Origin: Hyphomicrobiales bacterium | GTDB lineage: Bacteria > Pseudomonadota > Alphaproteobacteria > Rhizobiales > Beijerinckiaceae | NCBI GenBank assembly: GCA_015655535.1 | Contig: JAATEW010000150.1 | Location: 1 to 16,880 of the forward strand | Reading direction: 5' to 3' | DNA length: 16,880 nucleotides | In this document: positions 1-8,058 of the stretch, in pieces | How positions within the stretch are numbered: the stretch's first letter is position 1 | Layout of the letters: every line of letters begins with the position of its first letter | Notes under the pieces: generated by a model | Told to the model about the DNA's origin: nothing | Database searches by the model: none | The model's input: the letters and a program-made list of their open reading frames with translations, nothing else | Translations under genes and position numbers: made by a program

Positions 1-138
1 ACGGCGAACCTGCTGCTGATCGGGCAATATAGCGCGGCGAACTTCACCGCGGCATCCGACGGCGCCGGCGGCACGGTCATCACCGATCCGCCCGTCTCAG
101 CCACACAAGCGCTGTTAACGCAGCCGCATCACGCGTGA
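1..138 (+). CDS. C-terminal end of a repeat-type surface/secreted protein (partial)
   Basis: Frame 1 is open from the window edge to a TGA at 136-138, giving 45 residues. The text includes LIGQYSAANFTAASDGAGG followed by GTVITDPP. This is the kind of closing motif I know from the last repeat of long alphaproteobacterial beta-strand-repeat, hemolysin-type or autotransporter-like proteins, where a 'G-x-Y-x-x-x-x-F' strand is followed by 'D-G-x-G-G-T-x-(V/I)-x-D-P-P'. Such proteins are usually exported and calcium-binding or adhesive. Everything upstream is outside the window, so length, export route and exact family cannot be read. The gene converges on the glycosyltransferase cluster to its right. 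I am fairly sure that this is a real gene tail and less sure of its function. Confidence 0.7.
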   Translation, partial: TANLLLIGQYSAANFTAASDGAGGTVITDPPVSATQALLTQPHHA

Positions 139-207
139 GGCATGTAAGGGTGCATGCAGGGCAGAAGCCTGTTCTGTCCTCGGTGTATCGAATGTGGAGT
201 AAGGCAT

Positions 208-246
208 TTGCATGCTTCCGCGCGGCCCAAGGCGTGGAGCATGCAA
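208..246. terminator. Perfect 9-bp inverted repeat between convergent genes (possible bidirectional terminator)
   Basis: TTGCATGCT at 208-216 is the exact reverse complement of AGCATGCAA at 238-246, with a 21-base interior. It lies between the rightward stop at 138 and the leftward stop at 300, where a two-way terminator is expected. There is no long T-run on either side, so a Rho-independent mechanism is only possible. A protein-binding palindrome or repeat remnant is the alternative. Confidence 0.35.
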
Positions 247-299
247 TCATCTGATGATCTCATCCGGCGGAGCAGCAGAAGCATTTCCGCCGATCCCAT

Positions 300-2453
300 T
301 CAGTCGAGAGCCGGATGATGGGCGTGCAATGATAGACCAGGGTGGAAAAATGGATCGTCGCGGAGCCGATGAATCCAGCGGCTACGAAAATACTGGTGCT
401 CTTTGCCATATGTTTTGTCCGGATGCAGCACGATGCCGCGCGATGCAGACTCGCGATGAATGAGCACTGAATCCGGAACGAGGGCTGTTTTCCAGCCGCG
501 TTCGGATAATCGCAAACACAGATCGATATCGTTTAGCTCGATCGGCAGATTGATTGCATCGAATCCACCCATTGCGTCGAACTTCCGTTTTTCCACGGCA
601 AGACAGGCGGCGGTGACCGAGGAAACCTCGTGCGGCGTCCGCAACCGGTCGAGATAGCCGGGATCATCCGTTCCTAACAATCTTTCGAAATGACCGGCAC
701 GGCCGCCGAGGCCGAGCACCACGCCCGCATGCTGCACGCAGCCGTTCGGATAGAGGAGTTTCGCGCCTACGGCGCCGACTTCGTCTTGCTGAGCCCAGTC
801 GAGAAGAGGGTTGAGCCATTGCTCGTTGATAACCTCGGTATCATTGTTCAAAAAAATAAGCACAGGCGCCAGCGCTTCGGCGGCGGCGTCATTGCAAAAG
901 CGCGCGAAATTGAACGGACCGGGACGTGAGATGACGCGGAAGGGTTGCCGCTGCGCCAATCGGTCGAGCAGATGGCGCGCATCGCGTTGCACGGTCCCAT
1001 TGTCGACGATGATGATTTCGATCTCGCTCAGGCACGTCATTTTTTCCAGGCTCGCAACACAGCGCCGCAGGAGATCGAACCTGTCTTTCGTTGGAATAAT
1101 AAGAGTCGCGCGGGGTCCAGAGACAAGTTCGGGCCTGGCACGCATGTTTTTTCCCGCGCGCACATTTGGAGAATGAACGGCAACCGGCGGCTTGCTGCGT
1201 CGTGTCCGCATGACCCGTCTTATATGTGTGACCACCGCGTTTTGGGACGGTTGGCCTGTCGTGATCTCTTGCGCCGGCCGTAACATCTCAATGCTGAATG
1301 GCGGAAGCTTTTTGAGAAAGCCGGCCCGGAAAAATTTCGCAGTGCCCATTGCGCCTGGGCCTATGGCGCTACTCCAATCCGGTCTCAAGCGTGGGGCGGA
1401 ATATTGTCCGGCATCATTGATGAATTCTTCGTCTCCGTAAAAGATATCCGTCTTCGTGTCGCGGCCTGAAGCTTCCGCGAGCACGCAGAGGGCATAGGCT
1501 GGATGTGAATCGCTTATATCAAAGGGTACTATGAAATCATGTTCCGATAGGCCCTCGCACAATTGCGAGACTGGCGCATCGGGCGGACATTTCGAGAGCC
1601 GTTCATTCGTGGCGCCGTTTCGCGGCTCGGGCAGCTCGATGTTCAACGCCGCCGTCACGATCACAATTGACCAGTTCGGATAGGGTTGGGACAAAAGTTC
1701 GGACAGGAGTCTCGCCGCATGTTCGCTGGATCGATCATCTTGATAGGCGACAAATTTAATATGTGGACCTCTATCCCAATCGGTTCTCGGTGCATCCAAA
1801 TGAAGGAGATCCAGCTCTCTCATCCGATCTTTGCGCCACCGATCGTAATCGGCGAAAGGCGTTATGGAGAGAGCCCTTTTCAATTCTACCGCGGCGAAAT
1901 GCCGAAGACCGATGAGTTGTGCGCCCATTCCAAGCAGACAATGGCCGATATTCTTCCGAAGGGCGCGCCAGATGGCCCGCGCATGCGTGAGCGCGACGCA
2001 GCTCTCGACCGTAAAGCTGAAGGGACCGGCTTGATTGGTCGGCGAAATCCAAATCTCTTTTGTCCCGTGAGGGATGAAGCCAATCCAAATCGCCCGGCCG
2101 AACAAGGCGCCAGGTAGAATTTCATCATGAAAGGAATTTTGAAGGAAACATCTCAGGAGAGGTCGTGCGAGAGGGTCGAAGAAGCCTGTCGCATATCGCA
2201 GCTCGATCCATGAGCCTGCTTGCACGGGTGCGGAAATGTCGATGCGTAACCAAGGCGATTCAGACAGGGCCCGGTAAAATTTTTCGTCACGTTCGACATC
2301 TTGGACGGGACTCAATCCGGAAATTGAGATGGACCGCGGCCCGCGAGTTTTCAAGGTGATTGACCTGATTTTGGGACTAGGCACATGAGAGTCATTGTCA
2401 CGGCCACGGGCCACCGTGTCATGCCGCACGCGCCCTGCGCCATCGGGGCTCAT
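300..2453 (-). CDS. Large family 2 glycosyltransferase with a degenerate first domain
   Basis: This 717-residue cytoplasmic enzyme probably adds a sugar in exopolysaccharide or O-antigen assembly. The C-terminal GT2 (GT-A fold) domain spans about residues 446-690. It shows LIIPTKDR at 451-458, VDNG near 484, the metal-site region FLNNDTE with D538, VGAKLLYPNG at 562-571, and the late motif NDIDLCLRL at 641-649, followed by HRESASRG. Residues 40-155 look like a beta-rich accessory module (WLRID, AGSWIELRY, ISPTNQAGPFSF) of the kind found at the front of such proteins. Residues about 231-390 align in layout with a first GT2 domain (TDIFYGDEEF, LRPDW), but the usual DHDD is replaced by FDISD (311-315) and no VSVVIPxYN start is present, so this domain is probably non-catalytic. 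The start ATG overlaps the methyltransferase stop in an ATGA, which supports translational coupling. Donor and acceptor cannot be inferred. Confidence 0.9.
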   Translation of the reverse strand: MSPDGAGRVRHDTVARGRDNDSHVPSPKIRSITLKTRGPRSISISGLSPVQDVERDEKFYRALSESPWLRIDISAPVQAGSWIELRYATGFFDPLARPLLRCFLQNSFHDEILPGALFGRAIWIGFIPHGTKEIWISPTNQAGPFSFTVESCVALTHARAIWRALRKNIGHCLLGMGAQLIGLRHFAAVELKRALSITPFADYDRWRKDRMRELDLLHLDAPRTDWDRGPHIKFVAYQDDRSSEHAARLLSELLSQPYPNWSIVIVTAALNIELPEPRNGATNERLSKCPPDAPVSQLCEGLSEHDFIVPFDISDSHPAYALCVLAEASGRDTKTDIFYGDEEFINDAGQYSAPRLRPDWSSAIGPGAMGTAKFFRAGFLKKLPPFSIEMLRPAQEITTGQPSQNAVVTHIRRVMRTRRSKPPVAVHSPNVRAGKNMRARPELVSGPRATLIIPTKDRFDLLRRCVASLEKMTCLSEIEIIIVDNGTVQRDARHLLDRLAQRQPFRVISRPGPFNFARFCNDAAAEALAPVLIFLNNDTEVINEQWLNPLLDWAQQDEVGAVGAKLLYPNGCVQHAGVVLGLGGRAGHFERLLGTDDPGYLDRLRTPHEVSSVTAACLAVEKRKFDAMGGFDAINLPIELNDIDLCLRLSERGWKTALVPDSVLIHRESASRGIVLHPDKTYGKEHQYFRSRWIHRLRDDPFFHPGLSLHAHHPALD

Positions 2454-3460
2454 GTTTCGCCCCGGCGCGCAAAGATCGAGAAAGAAGGACCATTTGGATG
2501 AGCGGGTTCATCATGCGCGATATGGATGTCGGAAAAATTGAGGACGTGCAAAGCTGCCAGGATATCGTCTTTCTCCATCCAGCAATGGAGATCGTGCATG
2601 CCGCCGCAAAATGACTTGCTCCGCCAGGCTCCGTGATAACTGCGCTTGTACAAGCGGACTTTTATGCCACGCCATTCCCGGATTTCAACCGAACCGACGA
2701 AGGCTTGCCGCCGCGGATCCCCCATGGGCATCGCAGCGTCGCTTGCATAATGCGTCCAAAGATAAATGGCGTCGGAATTTTTAGTGATGAGTTCCAGCAA
2801 ATGCAGCGGATCCTGCATATGATAAAGAACGCCGGAAGCTATGATGAGGTCGTAGGGTTCTTGTAAATTTTCCAGCCATACGGTGAAATCGCCCAAAAGG
2901 AACCTCGCATTTTGGAGACCGAGCAGTTCTTTGACGACGAGGCAGCGCAGGAACGACAGTTTATTTGCTTCAATTGAATGGATGACGGCCGCACCACTTC
3001 GCTCGAGGAGGTAAGTATGCCCGGCCTCGAGCGGTCCCAGTTCGAGAATTTTGCATCCCTCGACGGAACCGAATTTCTCCAAGGCCCAATGAATTCTGGC
3101 GTCGTTGTAGAATGCGCCGCGACCGGCGGTTGCGCCGACATGGTCCGGAAGAGCATGGTTCCAGCCACGCAAAGCATCGACGGCGTTTTGAGCACTTGGC
3201 ATGCCGGTGGAATATTCGTCGAGGACCGCGTCCCGTTTGTGGCGGCTGCTGGCGGCGCTTCCATCAACCTTTCGTTCGATCACGTCGGCGGCTTTGCGCA
3301 GCCCACGAGTGACGAGCCGTGCCAGTGACGATAAAACGCCATTCGTCTCAGGCCTTTGGAGCATGGATTTCGTACCACTTCCGCTGTCGGTATGCTGGTT
3401 GAGCCGATGAATTTGGCGCAGCCAACCTGTCAGCCGGGATTTGGCCAAGTTTAAGGGCAC
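2450..3460 (-). CDS. SAM-dependent class I methyltransferase of the polysaccharide cluster
   Basis: The 336-residue product carries a Rossmann-type methyltransferase core in its second half. Motif I is KILELGPLEAGHTY (137-150), the acidic residue that would hold the SAM ribose is E164 (IHSIEANKLSF), and LLGDF is at 188-192. The motif IV region is YDLIIASGVLYHMQDP (203-218), typical of small-molecule or sugar methyltransferases. It lies between two GT2 genes, 15 bases after the upstream one and overlapping the downstream one by 4, so methylation of a glycan or its precursor is the likely role. The start is a GTG at 3460 with no clear Shine-Dalgarno. An in-frame ATG at 3364 (residue 33) would remove only non-conserved sequence and is a real alternative. 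The substrate is unknown. Confidence 0.85.
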   Translation of the reverse strand: MPLNLAKSRLTGWLRQIHRLNQHTDSGSGTKSMLQRPETNGVLSSLARLVTRGLRKAADVIERKVDGSAASSRHKRDAVLDEYSTGMPSAQNAVDALRGWNHALPDHVGATAGRGAFYNDARIHWALEKFGSVEGCKILELGPLEAGHTYLLERSGAAVIHSIEANKLSFLRCLVVKELLGLQNARFLLGDFTVWLENLQEPYDLIIASGVLYHMQDPLHLLELITKNSDAIYLWTHYASDAAMPMGDPRRQAFVGSVEIREWRGIKVRLYKRSYHGAWRSKSFCGGMHDLHCWMEKDDILAALHVLNFSDIHIAHDEPAHPNGPSFSIFARRGET

Positions 3461-3475
3461 GGAGAGCCTGACATT

Positions 3476-5545
3476 TCATCGCGCTTTGGGAAGCTCTTCA
3501 AGGAAGACCGGAACCGGGTCCGAACGATGCTTAGAATACCAGGGATTGAACGCACGGTCTTCGAATAGATCGGTGAGATGGCGGGCCCGCAAATTCTGTT
3601 GGTCTTGGCGAAATCTCACGATTTTGTCCGGGGCGGTGTCGCTGCCGCGTGACGCGGATTCATGATGTCTAAGCGTCGCAAAGGGCGTCCACACGACCCG
3701 AAATCCGTGGTTCACGGCGCGTAGGCAATAATCCACATCATTATAGGCAATACCGAAGACGGTCTCGTCGAATGGACCGACCCGTTCGAGGCATGAACGG
3801 GTGACGAGCATGCAGGCCGCTGTAACAACGGATAGGGATTGCCGGACCCGGAGGCGGCCCATGGGCCCGCCGAAGTTTTCGCCATAACCGATGAACCAAT
3901 GTCCGGCGAGGCCGCCCAGCCCCGCGATGACGCCGGCATGCTGAAGTGTTCCGTCCGGATAAAGCAATTTGGCGCCGACGATTCCCGTCTCGGGATAATC
4001 GAGACATGACACCATTTCTTTGAGCCAATTCCGATTCAAAATCTCTATGTCATTGTTCAAAAGCAAAATGAGATCGCCCGCGGCCTGTTTGATTCCCCGA
4101 TTGACCGAGCGGGAAAAATTGAACGCCTCTTCTTCCACGGATGCGGTGAAACGTATTTTGCCTTTTCCATACGTCTCATAGAGCGCCAAGACATCCGGAT
4201 CTTTCGACCCGTTGTCGATGACGATAATCTCCAAAGACGGATAGTCGGTCATTTCCGTCAGACCCTTGAGAAGCTTGGAGATCAACTGCAAGGCATTGCG
4301 GCTGGGGATGACAACCGAAACGAGCGGCCATTCGGTCATGCTCAGATCAAATCGTACACGATGGAGATCCTGCGCTAAGGCCCGGTCGATTTTGACCGCT
4401 CGATCCTCTTTCGAAAAGGCTTCGCCGATCGCGCGCCGCGCGTTTACCGTCGCGGTTTCGAGATGCTTGGTGGAATAGCTGGTACGATGCCGGCGCCAAA
4501 GATAGGCCGGATAAGGCAAATGCAGGATTTCGCCGGGGCGAAGCCCCGCCGTATAGCGAAGCAGGAGATCGTAATCTTGCGAGCCTTGAAATCCATCACG
4601 CAAACCGCCGATCTTCGAAAGACGGTCCCGGCGATAGAGCGAAAGATGATTGATATAGTTCACGCCGGATAGCAGAACCTGGTCCCAGGCCGGTTTCAGA
4701 TGATAGTCGACCGGCTGCAAATTGCCGTTGGCGACGACCTCGTCGGTGTAGAGAAATTGGCAGTGCGGCGCGGCGCTCAAAGCATTGGCGATTTGCAGCA
4801 CTGCGAATGGCGCCAAAGCGTCGTCATGATCGAGGAGCCCGATCCAATCGCCCGTGGCGCTGGCGATCCCTTTATTCGTCGCACTGGCTATGCCCTGATT
4901 TTGCGGGCTTCTGAGAATGGTCACGCCCGGCGTGCCGCTCAACCTATCCAGCCAGCGGCAGGTTTCGGGAGCGGTCGATCCGTCGTCGCTCAAAATAAGT
5001 TCGCAAAGGTGGCGCGGCTGACTCGTGAAGGAGGCCAATAAATCGCTGAGATGCTTTTGCCTCGCGTTGAAGACCGGCACGACCAATGAGATCAGCGGAG
5101 CCGGCCTGGCTTCGGACATCGCAGCCATCTGGCCGGCCGATTGAGCCGCGGCGAGTTTGACGACATGGCGGAAATGGGCCGCGGTCCGTCTTCCAAGCGG
5201 AACATGAAAGCTCTCGAAGGATACATGCCAATGCCAAGTCTTTGAATAACTCTTTGAATTGGATTTCGCGCCGACGCCTCGATGTCCGATAGAGCTCTTG
5301 GCGTCGTGAAAGCCTATCGCTTCGTCTGGACTCCCGGGAGCGTCTTTGAAAGAAGAATCGAGTTCTCGATAGAGGCGGCCTTCCTTTTTCCCATGCAAGA
5401 GCCAATGAAGGGCCCCGGTGGCCAGTTTGCGCCGCTTGACTGCCTCGCCGACATCGGCATTCAGGCGCAAGTATTCGTCTTCGACGAAATCCTCCGGAAG
5501 CTCATCAAAGCGCACGCGCTGCACGTGGAGAACGGGCAGTCTCAT
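3476..5545 (-). CDS. Bifunctional two-domain family 2 glycosyltransferase
   Basis: Read from the ATG at 5545 the protein has 689 residues, with two intact GT2 domains. The first has LVVPVFNA, LSDDGST (185-191) and DHDD (239-242) with YTDE after it. The second has SVVIPSRNA, VIDNGS (442-447), LLLNNDIE (494-501), VGAKLLYPDG and NDVDYCLR (602-609). An N-terminal segment, about residues 20-60, has the pattern 'DEYLRLNADV ... ALHWLLHGKKEGR', a small module common at the start of alphaproteobacterial exopolysaccharide glycosyltransferases. Two intact active sites suggest two successive sugar additions, probably on a lipid-linked precursor at the inner membrane. It is the promoter-proximal gene of the leftward cluster. 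The frame also stays open to a TTG at 5626 (716 aa), but a consensus TATAAT at 5636-5631 lies right against that codon, so I prefer 5545. Confidence 0.9.
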   Translation of the reverse strand: MRLPVLHVQRVRFDELPEDFVEDEYLRLNADVGEAVKRRKLATGALHWLLHGKKEGRLYRELDSSFKDAPGSPDEAIGFHDAKSSIGHRGVGAKSNSKSYSKTWHWHVSFESFHVPLGRRTAAHFRHVVKLAAAQSAGQMAAMSEARPAPLISLVVPVFNARQKHLSDLLASFTSQPRHLCELILSDDGSTAPETCRWLDRLSGTPGVTILRSPQNQGIASATNKGIASATGDWIGLLDHDDALAPFAVLQIANALSAAPHCQFLYTDEVVANGNLQPVDYHLKPAWDQVLLSGVNYINHLSLYRRDRLSKIGGLRDGFQGSQDYDLLLRYTAGLRPGEILHLPYPAYLWRRHRTSYSTKHLETATVNARRAIGEAFSKEDRAVKIDRALAQDLHRVRFDLSMTEWPLVSVVIPSRNALQLISKLLKGLTEMTDYPSLEIIVIDNGSKDPDVLALYETYGKGKIRFTASVEEEAFNFSRSVNRGIKQAAGDLILLLNNDIEILNRNWLKEMVSCLDYPETGIVGAKLLYPDGTLQHAGVIAGLGGLAGHWFIGYGENFGGPMGRLRVRQSLSVVTAACMLVTRSCLERVGPFDETVFGIAYNDVDYCLRAVNHGFRVVWTPFATLRHHESASRGSDTAPDKIVRFRQDQQNLRARHLTDLFEDRAFNPWYSKHRSDPVPVFLEELPKAR

Positions 5546-5623
5546 GGTCTCTGCCCCGTTGGGGGTTGTGGTATCAACCGCGTTAGAAGCGCCACAAGCT
5601 GCACAGTTTCGACATTCCAATTC

Positions 5624-5640
5624 CAAGGGAATTATATAGC
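5624..5640 (-). promoter_or_regulatory. Probable promoter (-10 TATAAT) of the glycosyltransferase cluster
   Basis: On the minus strand the sequence reads GCTATATAATTCC, with a perfect TATAAT at 5636-5631. Initiation would fall near 5624, about 79 bases before the ATG at 5545. No good -35 hexamer is found 16-18 bases further upstream (AACTAA and neighbours), so the promoter may be weak or activator-dependent. An AGATCT palindrome at 5642-5647 lies just upstream. Confidence 0.5.
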
Positions 5641-5660
5641 TCAGATCTAGGTTTTAGTTG

Positions 5661-6491
5661 TTTGAGGATGATGAAGCAAACTGGCATGCAACCTCTTCTT
5701 CATAGAGGTCGCAAAACAAGCAGGATGGGGTGAGAGAAAAAAGAAAAACGCGTCTTTATGGCCAGTTCGCCCCAGCGCTGCCATTTCGCCCGCAGTCGCG
5801 TCGCCTGGTGCCGCATTCCGATAAGCTAGACGGTTTCGCAAATTTGATGCGGAAAACGGGCTTTGATGGGGCGCGTTCCCTCGGACTTTGCTCGGCTTTT
5901 TCGAGAAGAGACGAAATAGACGGCTTCCTGAGAGCCGTATTCATCGCTCGTCCCGCTGCCCGCTGCCATATAAACGCCAAAAGAGCCTTCGGCCCCCGTT
6001 CAAAAATGTCCTGCCGCAAATGATAAAAGCGGCGAAGGGCATCCGTATTTTGAATCGGTATATCGGTACGCTACGGCGCGTGAAGATCATGCGATCCGGC
6101 CTTGGAATTACTTATACCGGCAAAACCGGCATTGAATACCGCGGTGTTCCTGTGGGGCCAGTACGCCGTTCACATCATATGCGAAAAAGAAGAAATGATT
6201 GCGCATCATTGAACGAACGTTAAATTGGCGGTGAACGCTGAGGATGCGTCCTCGCCGCGCCATGAAATACAAACGGCTGAGACGAACGGCGACGGGAAGC
6301 GGCGCGCGTTCGAAGGCCCCTTGCGACATTCGCAATAGCATAGATGGCTTGCGCATAACTCTAACGAATGGCTGAGCCAATGCGATAGCCGACGATGCAG
6401 CTTGGCGTACGATTGTTTTTGAGTCCGCGCTTTAGGGGCGCCTACATTGAAGAATTAATTTCCTAAAGGCATTTTCGTGACTGGCTCGATG
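5661..6491. other. Long intergenic stretch without a convincing gene
   Basis: Several short frames are open on both strands here, but none has a clear start with a ribosome binding site, recognisable motifs or steady codon use. Visible structure is limited. There is a hairpin ACGGCT/AGCCGT at 5920-5938 with a 7-base loop, an 8-base tandem repeat (ATCGGTAT then ATCGGTAC, 6054-6069), and TTTAGG at 6431-6436 facing CCTAAA at 6462-6467. Decayed coding sequence or an undetected small RNA cannot be excluded. Confidence 0.5.
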
Positions 6492-6510
6492 TGCCATTTG
6501 ATTGATGGCA
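6492..6510. promoter_or_regulatory. Inverted repeat TGCCAT-N7-ATGGCA upstream of the Crp/Fnr gene
   Basis: TGCCAT (6492-6497) and ATGGCA (6505-6510) are perfect 6-base arms around TTGATTG, 70 bases before the ATG of the regulator gene. The position suits an operator, possibly for autoregulation. The sequence differs from the TGTTCA palindromes further right. No convincing -35/-10 pair was found around it, so its role is inference only. Confidence 0.3.
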
Positions 6511-6580
6511 TATTCATTTAGCGCACATTCAGCGGATTGTTCCGCGCGCTTGAGCACGAAATATTTTGGGGTTCGTAAGC

Positions 6581-7255
6581 ATGCCGAACGCTCGCAAGTC
6601 TCTGGTTGACCTTTGCAGTTTGATTGCGAGCGTGAATGGAGTGACGCGCGACATTAAGTTTCGCAAGGATCAGGTCGTCTTCGCGCAAGGCGAGACGGCC
6701 GACTCCGTATTTTATATTCAAGAGGGCAAACTCAAAATCACGGTCCTCTCCGAAAAGGGAAAGGAGGCTGCGATCGCGATCCTCGAAGCGGGTGATTTCT
6801 GCGGCGAGGGATGCCTCGGCGGTCAGACTATGCGCAAGGCCTCGGTTGTCGCGATGACCGATTGCGTCGTCACGCGCCTGGAGAAGGCGTCCATCCTGCG
6901 CTTGATTCATGAGAGCGAGGAATTTTCCTGTCTGTTCATGGCCTACCTCTTGTCACGTAACATTCGCGCGGAAGCGGATCTCGTCAATCTGCTTTTCAAT
7001 TCGAGCGAAAAGCGCCTGGCGCGTCTTCTTTTGACGCTGGCAAATTTCGGCAAGGACGGACGGCCCCAGCCGATCATACCGGCGATCAGTCAGGAGACCC
7101 TCGCCGAGATGATCGGTACCACGCGGTCTCGCGTCAGTTTTTTCATGAATAAATTCCGTCAGCTTGGCTTTATCGACTACGATGGCCACATCGAAGTCCA
7201 CGCCTCATTGCTGAATGTGATCCTGCATGATGATTCGGCTAGGCCCGACAAATAA
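6581..7255 (+). CDS. Crp/Fnr-family transcriptional regulator
   Basis: This is a 224-residue cytoplasmic DNA-binding regulator. The N-terminal cyclic-nucleotide-binding-type beta-roll spans about 24-105 (VVFAQGETADSVFYIQEGKLK, then GDFCGEGCLGG with E76, and RKAS at 85-88). A long dimerisation helix follows, then a C-terminal winged helix-turn-helix at about 168-205 (SQETLAEMIG, recognition helix TRSRVSFFMNKF at 181-192, wing GFIDYDGHIEVH). There is no N-terminal cysteine cluster, so it is not an Fnr-type iron-sulfur sensor. The ligand is unknown. The recognition helix lacks the Glu-x-x-x-Arg of E. coli Crp and Fnr, so its target should differ from TGTGA or TTGAT. I chose the ATG at 6581, preceded by TTTTGGGG. 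An in-frame TTG at 6566 is less likely. The phosphorelay genes lie directly downstream, and the palindromes there are candidate targets. Confidence 0.9.
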   Translation: MPNARKSLVDLCSLIASVNGVTRDIKFRKDQVVFAQGETADSVFYIQEGKLKITVLSEKGKEAAIAILEAGDFCGEGCLGGQTMRKASVVAMTDCVVTRLEKASILRLIHESEEFSCLFMAYLLSRNIRAEADLVNLLFNSSEKRLARLLLTLANFGKDGRPQPIIPAISQETLAEMIGTTRSRVSFFMNKFRQLGFIDYDGHIEVHASLLNVILHDDSARPDK

Positions 7256-7423
7256 ACGCTAACAATCGTGCGCGCGCTCACGCGTGGTTATGAGCCTCAT
7301 TCCGCTAAGCTTCGCAGTGCATTTAAACAATCGTCCTCAACTTTGGCCCAGATGATTTTTGAAATCGAGCGGTCCCTATGCGCGGCTGCGATCTGCAACG
7401 GCTAACCTGCGTCACGCGGCGCA

Positions 7424-7466
7424 TGTTCATTTTTGAACAGACATATTAAGTTAAACTTCCTACGAA
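7424..7466 (+). promoter_or_regulatory. Palindromic operator plus -10-like element upstream of the single-receiver gene
   Basis: TGTTCA (7424-7429), TTTT, TGAACA (7434-7439) form a perfect 6-4-6 palindrome in non-coding DNA. A TACGAA hexamer follows at 7461-7466, 21 bases beyond the palindrome. If initiation is near 7473, the palindrome is centred at about -41.5, the position of a class II Crp/Fnr activator site. A 15-of-16 match occurs at 12298-12283 in front of the leftward operon. The regulator itself is inferred. Confidence 0.5.
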
Positions 7467-7486
7467 TTGAATCCTACGCAGCCGGC

Positions 7487-7542
7487 GATTCGTTTCAGTC
7501 CGAATCAGCGCGAGGACGTGAGTTCAGTCGTGTGAGTCCAGT
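7487..7542 (+). repeat. Hairpin and short direct repeats in the leader of the receiver gene
   Basis: GATTCG (7487-7492) pairs perfectly with CGAATC (7501-7506) around an 8-base loop. Further on GTGAGTTCAGT (7518-7528) is repeated as GTGAGTCCAGT (7532-7542), one mismatch, 14-base period. TTCAGTC occurs in both the loop and the first repeat. If transcription starts near 7473 these lie in an approximately 130-base untranslated leader. No known riboswitch class is recognised. Confidence 0.3.
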
Positions 7543-7603
7543 TGAGCGTTAAGGGAAGAATGGATTTCTTTCCCAAGCACATTCAACGCCGGAGAAGCAC
7601 GCC

Positions 7604-8002
7604 ATGCGGCGCGTCCTTGTTATCGACGACGACATATCCGTTCGCATTGCAATGGAACTTTCGTTACGCCGGCAAGACTGTCTCGTGGTTCTTGCCGAGA
7701 ATGGTCCTCTTGGTGTCGCGGCTTTTGAATCGTCCGCCTTCGATATGGCGATGGTCGACATCTTCATGCCGGACATGGATGGTCTTGAGATCATCAAAAG
7801 CTTTCGCGAACGGGCGCCTTCGCTCCCGATCGTCGCCATGTCCGGCTACAGGTTCCATCATGCGATGAGTTCTTCGCCGGATTTCCTCGACATGGCGATC
7901 AAGCTCGGCGCCACCTATCGTCTGCGCAAACCTTTTGGGCCAGGGCAGCTTAAGGCGGCCATCGACGCATGTTTTCCTGAGAGGCTTCACGAAGCGGGCT
8001 GA
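7604..8002 (+). CDS. Single-domain response regulator (receiver only)
   Basis: The 132-residue product is a CheY-like receiver and nothing else. Acidic pocket residues are D8-D10, the phospho-acceptor is D52 (MAMVDIFMPDMDG), the switch serine is S80 (VAMSGY) and the conserved lysine is K109 in RLRKPFG. With no output domain it must act by protein contact, or as a phosphate shuttle or sink in a relay. Its neighbours fit the latter: a stand-alone HPt gene follows on the same strand after about 180 bases, and a hybrid kinase operon points towards it. The ATG at 7604 has GGAGA about 9 bases upstream. A second ATG at 7560 with AAGGGAAGA in front is in another frame, and its reading frame is a shadow. 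Confidence 0.9.
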   Translation: MRRVLVIDDDISVRIAMELSLRRQDCLVVLAENGPLGVAAFESSAFDMAMVDIFMPDMDGLEIIKSFRERAPSLPIVAMSGYRFHHAMSSSPDFLDMAIKLGATYRLRKPFGPGQLKAAIDACFPERLHEAG

Positions 8003-8058
8003 ACACAGTCTTGCTATCTGGCGTATTCATAAGCATAAATACATAATCATTCCAAATA

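Noticed and set aside
5546..5626. A 27-residue N-terminal extension of the first glycosyltransferase from a TTG codon.
   Set aside because: The TTG lies next to a consensus TATAAT, and the extension has no family-like sequence. The ATG at 5545 starts just before the conserved N-terminal module.
5756..6019. An 87-codon minus-strand frame in the gap before the Crp/Fnr gene, with an overlapping frame on the other strand.
   Set aside because: Both strands are open here, neither has a recognisable motif or good start context, and codon use does not favour either.
7424..7439. Reading the TGTTCA palindromes as LexA/SOS boxes.
   Set aside because: The alphaproteobacterial LexA site is a direct repeat GTTC-N7-GTTC, and the Gram-positive one is GAAC-N4-GTTC. 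The arrangement here is GTTC-N6-GAAC, and the downstream genes are not DNA-repair genes.
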